This document shows positions 45,504 to 54,702 of a DNA stretch of 56,319 bases, in pieces. The stretch covers positions 1 through 56,319 of the forward strand of contig CALMRZ010000076.1 in assembly GCA_937872225.1 (NCBI GenBank). Direction: 5' to 3'. The number at the start of each line of letters is the position of its first letter. The first letter of the stretch is position 1. The DNA comes from an uncultured Spirochaetota bacterium (GTDB lineage Bacteria > Spirochaetota > UBA4802 > UBA5550). A model generated the notes under the pieces. It had not been told where the DNA came from, did not search any database, and worked only from the letters and a program-made list of their open reading frames with translations. A program made the position numbers and the translations under genes.

Positions 45504-46259
45504 ATGGCCTTCACCGACGGCGCGTACCGGACCCGTACCGACACCCTTGCCGTTGAATCATCCCTTTCCATAGTTATAAACGGGAAAACGGCCTATTACT
45601 GCATGAGAACGCCCGGCATGGACCGGGAACTGGCCCTGGGCCTCTGCTTCAGCAATGGAAGGATCCGTTCCGCCGACGATCTGAAGAACCTCGACCAGCC
45701 CGATGGATCGACTGTCGCCATGGACATCCCCGGATCCCCGGCGGGCACATCCGACGAAATAGGGATAATCAGGAGCTCCGCCGGTATTGTCTCCAAGGAC
45801 CGGGATTCAATCCCCTCCTTTTCTGAGACCGGCGACCTCCATGACATCCGGTTCAATTCCCGGATGCTCTTCAATCTTCAGGAGGATTTCTCCTCCAGGC
45901 AGAACATTTTCAGGGAAACCGGGGCAACCCACGCCGCGGCGTTCTATGATGAAGGGGGGCTGCCCCTGGCCTTTGCCGAAGACGTGGGCAGGCACAACGC
46001 TCTGGACAAGTGCATCGGAAAACTGCTCCTGGAACGGGGACTTTCCCGGGCCGTCTTCTGCATCCTCTCGTCAAGGCTCAGCTACGAGATGGTGATGAAG
46101 GCCGCCCGCGCCGGCATACGGGTCACCGCCGGGGCCTCCGCCCCCACTGCCTTCGCGGTGGACTTCGCCAGGTCCAAGGGCCTGACCCTGGTTGGATTTC
46201 TGCGGACCGGCCGCTTCAACGTCTATTCCGGCCAATGGCGCGTCGACACTTCCGTATAG
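45504..46259 (+). CDS. FdhD-family protein without the catalytic CxxC
   Basis: A 251-residue homologue of FdhD, the sulfurtransferase that passes sulfur to the molybdenum cofactor of formate dehydrogenase. Conserved family segments are clear: ELALGLCFSNGRI, ATHAAAFYDEGGLPLAFAEDVGRHNALDKCIG and SSRLSYEMVMKAARAGI. The loop that normally holds CGxCG reads SSAGIVSKD (residues 91-99), so both sulfur-carrying cysteines (Ala93 and Val96 here) are missing. Sulfur transfer by the known mechanism should not work. No formate dehydrogenase genes are in the window. Start ATG 45504 has only a weak ribosome site. Confidence 0.9.
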   Translation: MAFTDGAYRTRTDTLAVESSLSIVINGKTAYYCMRTPGMDRELALGLCFSNGRIRSADDLKNLDQPDGSTVAMDIPGSPAGTSDEIGIIRSSAGIVSKDRDSIPSFSETGDLHDIRFNSRMLFNLQEDFSSRQNIFRETGATHAAAFYDEGGLPLAFAEDVGRHNALDKCIGKLLLERGLSRAVFCILSSRLSYEMVMKAARAGIRVTAGASAPTAFAVDFARSKGLTLVGFLRTGRFNVYSGQWRVDTSV

Positions 46260-46297
46260 ATTGCGCCGCTCCCCCCTGACACGCTTTTTTCAGCAAA

Positions 46298-46318
46298 GGG
46301 CTAAACAGTTTAAAGCCC
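46298..46318 (+). terminator. hairpin after the fdhD-like gene
   Basis: GGGCTAAAC and GTTTAAAGCCC pair with a two-base bulge around a single A, 39 bases past the stop. Weak but well placed. Confidence 0.45.
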
Positions 46319-46383
46319 CGGTACGATACTATAGATAGCGACATAACCGTTTCAAACCGCAACTTCGCGCCGGGAGTTCTGTC

Positions 46384-49047
46384 ATGAAAAAAATCCATAT
46401 CACCGCGTCAATCCTGATGGTCCTGATCTTCATGGGCAATTCCGGTGCCTTTGTCGAGAAGCGGCACCAGTGGTGGGAGGTCCGCCTCAGGGAACTCGAA
46501 GCCGAAAAAGCAAAGCTCCAGAAAACAGCCGTCCTGGACCGGCAGGTCCTCGGCATCATCGAACATGAAATGGACAGGGCCCGCGACATCATCGCCGTAT
46601 TTGAAAGCGAGATGCGCAACGACGGGTCCCTGACCCACGAAACCCGGACCATGACCGGCGAGGATCTCGCCGCCGAGGCCCGCACCACAGTGCCGCCCCT
46701 TTACGCCCTCCACCTCCTTGGGGCCCTGGTGCATGAAGGGGGGACCGGCCCCGCCGCGGCAGCCGCGCGGGAAGAGGTTGAAAAACGTTTAAGCGCAATG
46801 ATCCGAAATTACTTTGGCGAAGAAAGCCCCGGCCTGGTCAACCGGATCATGGAGAAGGATATCACCGGCTATGAATGGAAGACCATGGCCATGGAATATT
46901 CCATCGGCACCATGATGGCCTCCAAGAAAGCCAGGCTCGATCATGCCATTGCCGATGTTGCCGGCAGGATGTCCCTTGCCCTGAAGGAAAAAGAGTACCG
47001 GGCCAACGGCAGGGAACTGCGGCTCCTCGCGATAAAGGTAACCGGCGAGTATCTCGCAGAATGCAGCGCCCGCGATCTACCCCACGACAGCGCGGCCCTG
47101 GAGGCCTCGTGGACCTGGAGAAGGATAGAGGCGAACCTTGCGAGGGACTTCAGCTCGTGCAAAAAAATCATTGCCCTAGTGCGCGATCCCGCCCTTACGC
47201 GCGGCGCGGCTTCCCTTGAACGCATCATGTATTATCACCGGAATCCCGCCGACATGGAATCGCTGTTATTCAGGGGACAGCGGCCGCAGCCGGGCGCCGC
47301 CGGGTCGGCCGCGCAGAACGGGAAACGGTGGCCAGCCGGCGCCGTTATAATGGATATACCGGCCCCGGTCAACGCGGCCGCCGTTATGGATGACATAGAC
47401 AGGATTCGCCGCGGAGCCGTCGGCGCCATTACCGGCAGGGAAGACGAACAGTATTTTACCGGCCTCGAAAAAAGCATGGCCGCGGCCGTCAGCCGCCACA
47501 GCGCCGCGGTAAAGAACCGCTTATTCCGCGAAGAGGAGCGGGTGCGCCTCCTCAGGATGAAGGGGGGGGGGAACCTGCAGGTCGCCAATGAGAAAGAATT
47601 CCTTGAAGCCAGGAGACAGTTCACCGATACCATTGCCCTCATCGACAACTATGTGAAAAAATCAATGGCATGCGTTGCCGTTGTTTCAGAAGGAAGAACA
47701 ATCAGCAGCGGCGCCATAGTGGATTGGTACCGGTACCGTCTCCAGAGAAGCGAGGAATATCTCCGCTTTGCCGCCGCGATTGTGAATGAATGCTCGCGCC
47801 TTTCTTTCGTCGAGGACCCCCGTGTTCATAAACAGTACGCTGATTCCATGTCCAGGGTCGGCCCCTTCCTCAACTCCATCGTGACGGTACGCGCCCTGGA
47901 GCGGGGCGACCAGACGCACCTGACGAAACGAGACATGGGGACCATCCGGGAACTCAAAGCCGTCTTCAACGCGACAGCCGGTTCCATCAGGGCGGACATA
48001 AGCTCTTCCCATGGAACGTACCTCGCGAAGCGTTCCGCAACAGACGGGATTGCCAGGAAGGGCAGGGAACACCTGAAGGAAACCATCGCCCAGGATGAAA
48101 TTGACGGGCTCTTCCGTCATGCCGTTGAATGCGTCGAGCTCTTTGAACAATACCGGTACGGCGAAAAGTCGCTCTTCCAGTACGCGGACCTGTACAGGGC
48201 CTTTTTGAAGCAGGCGCGCACCGGGAACCCGTCGGAGGGGCTGTGGCTCTCGCTGAAAATGAATTCCCTGCTGGTTTCTCTTGATCATTTTGACGGCGGC
48301 AGGGTCGCCCGGGAACTCGCCACGAAACAATACCTCCAGAAAGAGGCGAAAACCTCCCTGGCGCGCCTCGCCACCATGCTGGAATTCTATAAAAAGAACA
48401 ACGTGACCTTCAAGGACGCCCCGCAGCCGGCGGAAATTGCCTCGCTGGAGAAACGGATCAGCGCAGCACCGATGGTAAAGATAGATTCCTGGGTGATGAA
48501 TGAAAGCAACTACCGGGAAATCGATAAAAACGCCGCCCGCAAACTCTCTCTCATCCTGAACCGCAGGGAGCTTTCATCGGTAAGCAGCAAGGCCGGGGAA
48601 GGGAAAAACCAGTCACAGCCGCTGCCGGTGATTTCCCTCAACGAGCCGGAGCTATCACTGACGCTGCCCCGTGGCTGGGAAGAAGACACCGTGGGCGAAG
48701 CGGACACATACCAGGGAATCGTCAAATCCTTCCACAGCGGTGACGGGAACTCCTCCGTTCGGCTGGTCAAGCTCGCCCTGGACAGCGGTGACATGAAGGA
48801 CGCTGCCGAGGGATGGATGGAGAAATCGGGGTGCAAACTCGTGGAAAAAAGATGGCAGAAGGCCGGCGACGTTGACTGCCTCTGGATCCTGTCGCGGGAC
48901 AGGAATAAAAACATCTTCGAGACCTGCGCCATTTCCCGGGACGGGTACGCGGTCCTGATCAGCGGCAAGACCAGCCGGAACAGCTATGCTGTTTTCAGGA
49001 TCCAGTTCAGAAAGATAATCAATTCACTGCAGATGGAAACGCTGTAA
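46384..49047 (+). CDS. large exported protein of unknown function
   Basis: An 887-residue protein with a signal peptide (MKKIHITASILMVLIFMGNS). The mature part up to about residue 740 is alpha-helical and strongly charged, rich in stretches such as RLRELEAEKAKLQKTAVLDR that look coiled-coil. The last 130 residues are different, beta-rich (LSLTLPRGWEEDTVGEADTY and ISRDGYAVLISGKTSRNSYA), resembling a small PsbP/DUF1795-like ligand domain, though I cannot confirm that. No catalytic motif is seen. It stands alone between hairpins. A periplasmic scaffold or surface protein is possible. Confidence 0.75.
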   Translation: MKKIHITASILMVLIFMGNSGAFVEKRHQWWEVRLRELEAEKAKLQKTAVLDRQVLGIIEHEMDRARDIIAVFESEMRNDGSLTHETRTMTGEDLAAEARTTVPPLYALHLLGALVHEGGTGPAAAAAREEVEKRLSAMIRNYFGEESPGLVNRIMEKDITGYEWKTMAMEYSIGTMMASKKARLDHAIADVAGRMSLALKEKEYRANGRELRLLAIKVTGEYLAECSARDLPHDSAALEASWTWRRIEANLARDFSSCKKIIALVRDPALTRGAASLERIMYYHRNPADMESLLFRGQRPQPGAAGSAAQNGKRWPAGAVIMDIPAPVNAAAVMDDIDRIRRGAVGAITGREDEQYFTGLEKSMAAAVSRHSAAVKNRLFREEERVRLLRMKGGGNLQVANEKEFLEARRQFTDTIALIDNYVKKSMACVAVVSEGRTISSGAIVDWYRYRLQRSEEYLRFAAAIVNECSRLSFVEDPRVHKQYADSMSRVGPFLNSIVTVRALERGDQTHLTKRDMGTIRELKAVFNATAGSIRADISSSHGTYLAKRSATDGIARKGREHLKETIAQDEIDGLFRHAVECVELFEQYRYGEKSLFQYADLYRAFLKQARTGNPSEGLWLSLKMNSLLVSLDHFDGGRVARELATKQYLQKEAKTSLARLATMLEFYKKNNVTFKDAPQPAEIASLEKRISAAPMVKIDSWVMNESNYREIDKNAARKLSLILNRRELSSVSSKAGEGKNQSQPLPVISLNEPELSLTLPRGWEEDTVGEADTYQGIVKSFHSGDGNSSVRLVKLALDSGDMKDAAEGWMEKSGCKLVEKRWQKAGDVDCLWILSRDRNKNIFETCAISRDGYAVLISGKTSRNSYAVFRIQFRKIINSLQMETL

Positions 49048-49058
49048 TTATATTCTCT

Positions 49059-49086
49059 GCTGGGGCCCGCCATGCCGTGCCCCAGC
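49059..49086 (+). terminator. hairpin after the 887-residue exported protein gene
   Basis: GCTGGGGC (49059-49066) and GCCCCAGC (49079-49086) form a perfect 8-bp stem with a 12-base loop, 12 bases past the stop codon. A short T-rich stretch follows. Confidence 0.6.
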
Positions 49087-49234
49087 GGGCTTGCTTTCGA
49101 TAAAAAATCCTTTATAAAATCCGGCCATTTTTATTTCTCAAAAAAATACATATTTTTTGCGCCTTTTTTATTTTCCCGACACTACCCTTGTATAACAGAC
49201 TTGATCTGATAAAATGTAATTTTTGGAGGAATAT

Positions 49235-50950
49235 ATGCGTAATCTTCAAATAATTTCCCTTTTCGTAATCATTGTTTTCCAGGCGGGATGTTTTAACGCC
49301 TTTTCAAGCAATGATTCCAAGGACAAGAACCTGCTTACCGCCCTGATCGTGGCGGCCGGAGGGCTGATTCCCGGCGGTGACGAAGGTACACCGTCAGTAT
49401 CGGTAACCAGTATCAAAAACAACGGGGTATTGAAAAGCGGCTTTATTTTCGGTTCTGCCTCTAACTCCGGCACAGCAACTATCACTACGGTTGAAGTTTC
49501 CCTTGACGGCGGCGCGTACCAGGCAGCGACCGGCACCACGGTATGGAACTACCAGATGCCGACCGGGGTCAATATCTGGAAAGACGGGACAGAGCACACC
49601 ATCAGCGTCCGCTCCGTCAACTCTGCATCCGTCTATTCCGATGTGACCACTCTCACTGTGCGCAAGGGCGTCAACTGCGATGTGAACGGCGATGGCTACC
49701 AGGACATGGCCGTGGGAGCTCCCCGGTACAACAGCAAGCAGGGCCGAGTATATATCTACCATGGAAGTCCCGCAGGTACCGGGACCTCTTCATCAAAGAC
49801 CCTGACCGGTGAAAACACCGCAGATCAATTCGGTGTGTCCCTGGTTTTAGGTGATATAAATGGCGATGGCTATTCTGATTGTGTTGTCGGTGCCAGCGGT
49901 TATAATTCAAAAACTGGCCGCATCTATGTTTATTTCGGGAGTACCGATGGAATCAATTCAACAAGTTCACCACCATCTCAAGCCAGGGATGGTGCCACTT
50001 CAGCCGAAAACTTCGGCGGACCATTAGACATCGGTGATGTAAATGGCGACGGCTATGAAGATCTCGCAGTGGGAGCACCGCAATATAATACAAACTGGGG
50101 GCGTGCCTATATTTACCATGGCGCTTCTTCAGGCATATCAGCATCGGCTAATCAGACCCTTACCGGCGCAAGCGGCAGTCACTTCGGCGGGAAACTGGTC
50201 ATCGGCGACACCAATGGTGACGGCTATGGCGAACTTGCTGTTTCAGCACCCACAACGACAAATGGTAATGTATACATGTTCAACGGCAGTGGCACCGGGA
50301 TAGGATCAACGGCATCAAAGACATTGACCGGGGAAAATTCCGGTGACAGCTTTGGATTTTCCCTTACCCTTGGCGATATCAATGGTGATGGCTATGGTGA
50401 TCTTGTTGCGAGTTCTCCCTTTTATAGCAGCGGGACAGGCCGCTTGTATATATTTAATGGAAGCTCTACCGGGATCGATGACGTTTCAACTCCGCTGCAT
50501 ATAGATGCAGAAGCCGCCGGCATCTATCTTGGATCATCAATGACACTGGGTGATGTCAATAGGGATGGTTACCTTGATCTTGTTTATGACGCGCCTGGTT
50601 TTACATCAGGGACTTTCACTATGGCGGGCCGGGTATACGTACATCATGGAACAGGTACAGGACTTAATGTAACCGCGTCACAGACCCTGACGGGAGGAGC
50701 AACAAATATGTGGTTTGGCTTCTCCGTAGCCCTGGGCGACATCAATGGCGACGGATATGACGATCTGGCTGCTGGCACACCCTATCCTGATACTAATACC
50801 GGTATTGTCAATCTGTTTCATGGCAGCAGCACCGGCATTGCTTCATCGTCATCACGGACCCTCACCGGTGAAGGTACCAATAACGGCTTCGGCTATTCAG
50901 TGTCGCTTGGTAATATTGAAAGTGATGATTGGAACAGCATAAACTTTTAA
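49235..50950 (+). CDS. FG-GAP beta-propeller lipoprotein
   Basis: A 571-residue surface-type lipoprotein. Start ATG 49235 follows GGAGG; the in-frame 49223 start is rejected. Lipobox IVFQAGC ends the signal peptide. Residues 45-140 form a beta-sandwich-like domain, then seven FG-GAP repeats of about 57-60 residues follow, each with a calcium loop such as DVNGDGYQD, DINGDGYSD or DINGDGYDD and a GRVYIYHG-type strand, as in integrin alpha chains. Seven repeats make one closed propeller. It likely binds a matrix or surface partner in a calcium-dependent way. Codon use looks more AT-rich than in neighbours, as for a fast-evolving or transferred surface gene. Confidence 0.93.
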   Translation: MRNLQIISLFVIIVFQAGCFNAFSSNDSKDKNLLTALIVAAGGLIPGGDEGTPSVSVTSIKNNGVLKSGFIFGSASNSGTATITTVEVSLDGGAYQAATGTTVWNYQMPTGVNIWKDGTEHTISVRSVNSASVYSDVTTLTVRKGVNCDVNGDGYQDMAVGAPRYNSKQGRVYIYHGSPAGTGTSSSKTLTGENTADQFGVSLVLGDINGDGYSDCVVGASGYNSKTGRIYVYFGSTDGINSTSSPPSQARDGATSAENFGGPLDIGDVNGDGYEDLAVGAPQYNTNWGRAYIYHGASSGISASANQTLTGASGSHFGGKLVIGDTNGDGYGELAVSAPTTTNGNVYMFNGSGTGIGSTASKTLTGENSGDSFGFSLTLGDINGDGYGDLVASSPFYSSGTGRLYIFNGSSTGIDDVSTPLHIDAEAAGIYLGSSMTLGDVNRDGYLDLVYDAPGFTSGTFTMAGRVYVHHGTGTGLNVTASQTLTGGATNMWFGFSVALGDINGDGYDDLAAGTPYPDTNTGIVNLFHGSSTGIASSSSRTLTGEGTNNGFGYSVSLGNIESDDWNSINF

Positions 50951-50982
50951 TCATTTAATATCATTAAACATATAGGCATAAA

Positions 50983-51013
50983 TAAAAAAGCGGCGATTTT
51001 CATTGCCGTTTTT
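50983..51013. terminator. bidirectional terminator between convergent genes
   Basis: AAAAAAGCGGC and GCCGTTTTTT pair around a short loop, with one bulged G, giving a T-run on each strand. It lies between the stops of the FG-GAP gene (+) and the aat gene (-). Confidence 0.8.
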
Positions 51014-51016
51014 TAT

Positions 51017-51703
51017 TTATGGCAGCATATCCTTCCAGCTCCCCTGCAGCGTTTCCCCCTGCAGCCCTTCCTTCAGGACATCCAGGTATTCCTCCCGGTC
51101 GATGTGGACGGCGCCCAGGCTCTCCAGGTGGGCCGTGTACACCTGGCAGTCGATGATGACGAAACCGAGTTCCGTGAGCTTCCGCACTAAGGTTATAAAG
51201 GCCGCCTTGGAGGCGTTGTCCGCCCTGGCGAACATCGACTCCCCGAAAAAGCATTTGCCCAGGGAGAGGCCGTAGAGCCCGCCGGCCAGCTCGTCCCCCT
51301 GCCAGGCCTCCACCGAGTGGGCGATCCCCAGTTCATGGAGGCGCACGTAGGCCTCCAGCATCTCCTCCGTGATCCAGGTGCCCTGCTCCCTCCGGCGGGG
51401 CTCACGGCACCCCTCTATGACGCCGCGGAAGTCGTTGTCGCAGGTGACGCGAAAGACGTTTCTCCGGAGCACCTGGCGCATGGTCTTCGACACGTAGAGG
51501 TCATCGGGGAAGAGGACGAAGCGGGGGTCCGGCGACCACCAGATGATGGGGTCTCCCTCGGAATACCAGGGGAAGATGCCGCGGCGGTAGGCCTCGATAA
51601 GCCGTTCCGGCGACAGGTCGCCCCCCACGGCGAGGATGCCGCTTTCCTCCGCCAGGCGGACCGGCGGAAAGATTATTTCTTCATTCAAAGCGAATATCGG
51701 CAT
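51017..51703 (-). CDS. aat: leucyl/phenylalanyl-tRNA-protein transferase
   Basis: A 228-residue enzyme adding Leu or Phe to N-terminal Arg/Lys of proteins, marking them for ClpS-ClpAP. Family signatures are complete: [57 protein letters not shown] and [17 protein letters not shown]. The start is set at ATG 51703 ([14 protein letters not shown]), where the family begins; upstream ATG 51742 is possible. It implies an N-end-rule pathway; ClpS is not in the window. Confidence 0.96.
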   Translation of the reverse strand: MPIFALNEEIIFPPVRLAEESGILAVGGDLSPERLIEAYRRGIFPWYSEGDPIIWWSPDPRFVLFPDDLYVSKTMRQVLRRNVFRVTCDNDFRGVIEGCREPRRREQGTWITEEMLEAYVRLHELGIAHSVEAWQGDELAGGLYGLSLGKCFFGESMFARADNASKAAFITLVRKLTELGFVIIDCQVYTAHLESLGAVHIDREEYLDVLKEGLQGETLQGSWKDMLP

Positions 51704-51854
51704 GGCTGTTGACGCGCCCGTCCAGGGACTTTTTTTTCGCATGATGATAGTAGCATCGCGCCGGAAATAATCCAGCAAAAATTTTCAGCGGCCGTTATAA
51801 ATACATTGATCTCTGGCGGGGAAGCGTCCACAGTACTACCATCGAGGTGGTCCC

Positions 51855-52793
51855 GTGCCGATCATTGTGAAATTCATCCTGTTCCAGCTTCTCATCCTCA
51901 TCCCCTTCTCCGCCGGGATCATCGTGAAAAAATATTTCGCCGATCCCGCGGCAACATCGAAAAAAATCATCATGGTGAACCTCATGGTGCTGGAGCCGCC
52001 GGTGATCCTCTGGACCATCTGGGGCCTGACTATAAGCCCGGAGCTGGCCTTTCTCCCGGCCGCGGGCCTTCTCATGGTGCTGGCCGGTCTGTTCGCCGGA
52101 AACATCCTGGCGCCCCTGCTCGGGCTGGAGGGGGCGGGCAGAAAGACCTTCATCATCAGCTCGTCCCTGGCTAACCACGGCTTCACCATGGGCGGCTTCA
52201 TCTGCTACATTTTTCTGAAAGAAACCGGCCTCGGCCTTTCCTCTATCTTCATCAGCTATTTCGTCCCCTACACCTTCCTGGTCATCTTTTCCTACGCAAG
52301 GGCCGGTGCCGGCTCGCGGTACCGCGCCGGCCTGCGGGACTTCCTGGCCAGCTACCAGAATATGCCGCTGTACGCGGCCCTGGCGGCCCTGGCCCTTCTC
52401 CTGTCCGGCGTGCGCCGGCCCGCCCTGGACCCGCCCCTGGAGCCACTCATCATGGCATCGGTGGCGCTCTACTACTGGACCCTGGGGCTCACCGTGAACA
52501 TGAAAGAAATCTTGCCCCTCCGCGGCGAACATGCCGCCCTGGCAGCGGTCAGGTTCCTTGTCATACCCGGGCTGGCATGCCTTCTGCTCCTGGTGGTTCC
52601 CATGGGAGGGGACATTAAAACAGTGATCCGCATCCAGTCCTTCATGCCCGCGGCGATCTATTCAGTGGTGACATCGGTGCTCTTTGACCTGGACCCGCGC
52701 CGGGCCTCATCCCTCTTCGTGGTCAACACGCTGCTGTTTATCCTTATTGTGGTGCCCGCCATGGTGCTCCTGCGCCAGGCGGGGGTTTGGTGA
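51855..52793 (+). CDS. AEC-type (auxin efflux carrier family) permease
   Basis: A 312-residue membrane protein with about ten hydrophobic segments, split by a charged loop near residue 155. The second half resembles the first in arrangement (MVLEPPVILWTIWGLT near 50, IMASVALYYWTLGLTVNM near 210), as in transporters with inverted repeats. AEC-family proteins export organic acids or related compounds. GTG 51855 is the start, after GAGGTGG. Substrate unknown; the assignment is by topology and general resemblance. Confidence 0.75.
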   Translation: MPIIVKFILFQLLILIPFSAGIIVKKYFADPAATSKKIIMVNLMVLEPPVILWTIWGLTISPELAFLPAAGLLMVLAGLFAGNILAPLLGLEGAGRKTFIISSSLANHGFTMGGFICYIFLKETGLGLSSIFISYFVPYTFLVIFSYARAGAGSRYRAGLRDFLASYQNMPLYAALAALALLLSGVRRPALDPPLEPLIMASVALYYWTLGLTVNMKEILPLRGEHAALAAVRFLVIPGLACLLLLVVPMGGDIKTVIRIQSFMPAAIYSVVTSVLFDLDPRRASSLFVVNTLLFILIVVPAMVLLRQAGVW

Positions 52794-52801
52794 GGCGCCG
52801 T

Positions 52802-53143
52802 TCATCGGCGCTTGCGGAACCAGCCGAGGAGAGCCCTGATCCTTCCCTTCAATGTGCGGCCCTCCCTCCGGAGAAACTCCTCCCCGCCTTGAGTCAGGGG
52901 ATAGCCGCCGATATACAGGAGCCCGACAATGTCGTCAAAACGCCTCTTGATGACCAGGACATCCCCGTCGAGATACCCCACATCGATGAGCTCAAGGATC
53001 GTGAGGGCGTCCCTGTCATGTATCAATTCCACGGGAAGCATGGAAGACCCGGACCCATGATACAGGTCCATGAGCCGTGTCACCGCCGGATAATATGCCC
53101 GCCGGCTTTTCTGGAGTTTTTTTATTTCCTTCTTATAATCCAT
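52802..53143 (-). CDS. small cytoplasmic protein, unknown
   Basis: A 113-residue basic protein without signal peptide: a helical start (KEIKKLQKSRRAYYPAVTRL), a central mixed region with LDGDVLVIKRRFDDIVGLLY, and an Arg-rich C-terminus. No family recognised. It runs convergent to the permease gene and follows the SGNH hydrolase gene by about 60 bases on the same strand, so it may share that transcript. Confidence 0.6.
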   Translation of the reverse strand: MDYKKEIKKLQKSRRAYYPAVTRLMDLYHGSGSSMLPVELIHDRDALTILELIDVGYLDGDVLVIKRRFDDIVGLLYIGGYPLTQGGEEFLRREGRTLKGRIRALLGWFRKRR

Positions 53144-53206
53144 CTGCTCAGTCTGTGATCCCTATGCTCTTCGCAATCCCTTCTTGGAGCCGGGCCGGTG
53201 CCGGCA

Positions 53207-53818
53207 TTAATTACCCCGGGCGAACTCAGCCCTGATGGCTTCCGCCATCAGGCGGTAGCCCTCCACGTTGGGGTGCACCATGTCCATCTGGACCAGGCTC
53301 CGTATATCGGTCCCTTCGGCCATCTTCTTTTTCCAGTACAGGTGCACCGGGGCAATGGGAAGGTTTTCCTCCCTGGAAAGCTCGATGAGCCTGCTGTAGA
53401 AATTCTCGGCCATGAAATCCTGGTCCTGGTGCATGATCGGCACTGACGTCACGAGGAGGATTTCCGCGTCCGTGTCCGCCCTGATATGGTCGACCATAGT
53501 CCTGACCGTGTTCTTGAACTGAACCGGGGGAACGCCGGTGAAGGCGTCATTGAGGGCAAACTGGATGAAAACCAGGTCGGGGTCGCAGTCCAGCACGTCC
53601 TCGCGGAGTCGGAACAATCCCCCCTGCGCCGTGTCCCCCGGTATGCCGCGGTTTAATATCGTCACGTTGCTTTTGGGGAAATCCGCCCTCAGCATTTCGG
53701 CGATAAAATCGAGATACCCTTTTCTCACCATCCAGCCCTGCGTCAGGGAATCACCGATGGCGATGATCTTGAGGGGATCTCCCGATGCCAGTTTCTGAAT
53801 CGATTTCTTTAACTTCAA
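53207..53818 (-). CDS. SGNH/GDSL-family hydrolase
   Basis: A 203-residue esterase or lipase of the SGNH family. All four catalytic blocks are visible: GDSLTQG (Ser, block I), GIPGDTA (Gly, block II), LNDA (Asn, block III) and DMVHPN (Asp and His, block V). No signal peptide, so probably cytoplasmic, like TesA-less arylesterase-type members. Substrate unknown. The start ATG 53818 is at the natural N-terminus. Confidence 0.92.
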   Translation of the reverse strand: MKLKKSIQKLASGDPLKIIAIGDSLTQGWMVRKGYLDFIAEMLRADFPKSNVTILNRGIPGDTAQGGLFRLREDVLDCDPDLVFIQFALNDAFTGVPPVQFKNTVRTMVDHIRADTDAEILLVTSVPIMHQDQDFMAENFYSRLIELSREENLPIAPVHLYWKKKMAEGTDIRSLVQMDMVHPNVEGYRLMAEAIRAEFARGN

Positions 53819-54180
53819 GGCCCACTCCTCTGCCGTATAGAGCCACTATGTCAGCCGCCAGGCTGATTCCGCCATTTTGCAACTGCTATTTCATGCAGTA
53901 AACCATATTCTTTTTCAACCATGGCGTTAAATATGACAATTTGGCCGATAAATGAATAAATTTATATATTAATAAAGCAAAAATTATACATTTTTTTTTG
54001 ATATATAAATATTAATATTGATTTTAGATATACCCTGTTGTAACCTAATACCCTGCCATAAAAATAATATGTCCATGAGACTGTATGTTTAAACGGGCCG
54101 TGTATCCCAGGTAAGGGTGATTCAATCTACCTCACAGTTGAATTATCATTACCGCAAGTCAATTACCATGGGAGCTGACT
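53819..54180. promoter_or_regulatory. AT-rich divergent region between the SGNH hydrolase and PadR genes
   Basis: A 362-base gap, very AT-rich around 53930-54070, with no gene on either strand. The padR ribosome site GGGAG is at about 54170. TTGAATT/AAGTCAATT near 54137-54161 is a weak palindrome that could be a PadR site, but I see nothing firm. Confidence 0.4.
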
Positions 54181-54690
54181 ATGAAAATCGAAATCACTAT
54201 CCTGGGTCTTTTAATGGAAGAAAACCTTTACGGGTACGAGATAAAGAAGAAGATCGTGGAACGCCTTGAAGACTACGTGGACATCAAATTCGGCTCCATA
54301 TACTATGCCATAAAAAAGGCGGTGGATAACGGCTGGGTCAAGCGGGTCGGCACCGAGAAGGACAGCGGGAACCCCGAACGCTACATCTATGAAATAATGC
54401 CGAACGGGAAAAAGTATTACAAGAAGCTCCTGAAGCAGTATTTCGACAAGACCATGATCCACTTCGACATAGACATCGTCCTCATGTTCATAAATTACCT
54501 CACCGACGAGCAGAAGAAACAGTTTGTCGAGCAGCGGATGTCGATGCTCAAGGACAAGGTCGAAGCCATCAAAAAGAAAATCGACGAGGATAAAACGCAG
54601 TCAGGGGAGCAGTCCTACCACGAGATCTTCACCTACCTGGAGCACCACCTGAAAGCGGAGATGAACTGGCTGAAATCGCTTAACTGGTAG
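54181..54690 (+). CDS. PadR-family transcriptional regulator
   Basis: A 169-residue winged-helix regulator. The N-terminal PadR domain is clear: ITILGLLMEENLYGYEIKKK, then FGSIYYAIKKAVDNGWVKRV and GNPERYIYEIMPNGKKYYKK. The C-terminal part (about 90-169) is helical and probably gives dimerisation and ligand binding. PadR proteins usually repress a neighbouring transport or stress gene; the target is not evident here. It converges with the cyclic-nucleotide-binding protein gene. Confidence 0.92.
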   Translation: MKIEITILGLLMEENLYGYEIKKKIVERLEDYVDIKFGSIYYAIKKAVDNGWVKRVGTEKDSGNPERYIYEIMPNGKKYYKKLLKQYFDKTMIHFDIDIVLMFINYLTDEQKKQFVEQRMSMLKDKVEAIKKKIDEDKTQSGEQSYHEIFTYLEHHLKAEMNWLKSLNW

Positions 54691-54702
54691 GTCCCGCCGG
54701 CG

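Noticed and set aside
49680-50930. Tandem DNA repeats in the FG-GAP gene as a CRISPR or satellite
   Set aside because: They encode protein repeats of about 57-60 residues with diverged DNA.
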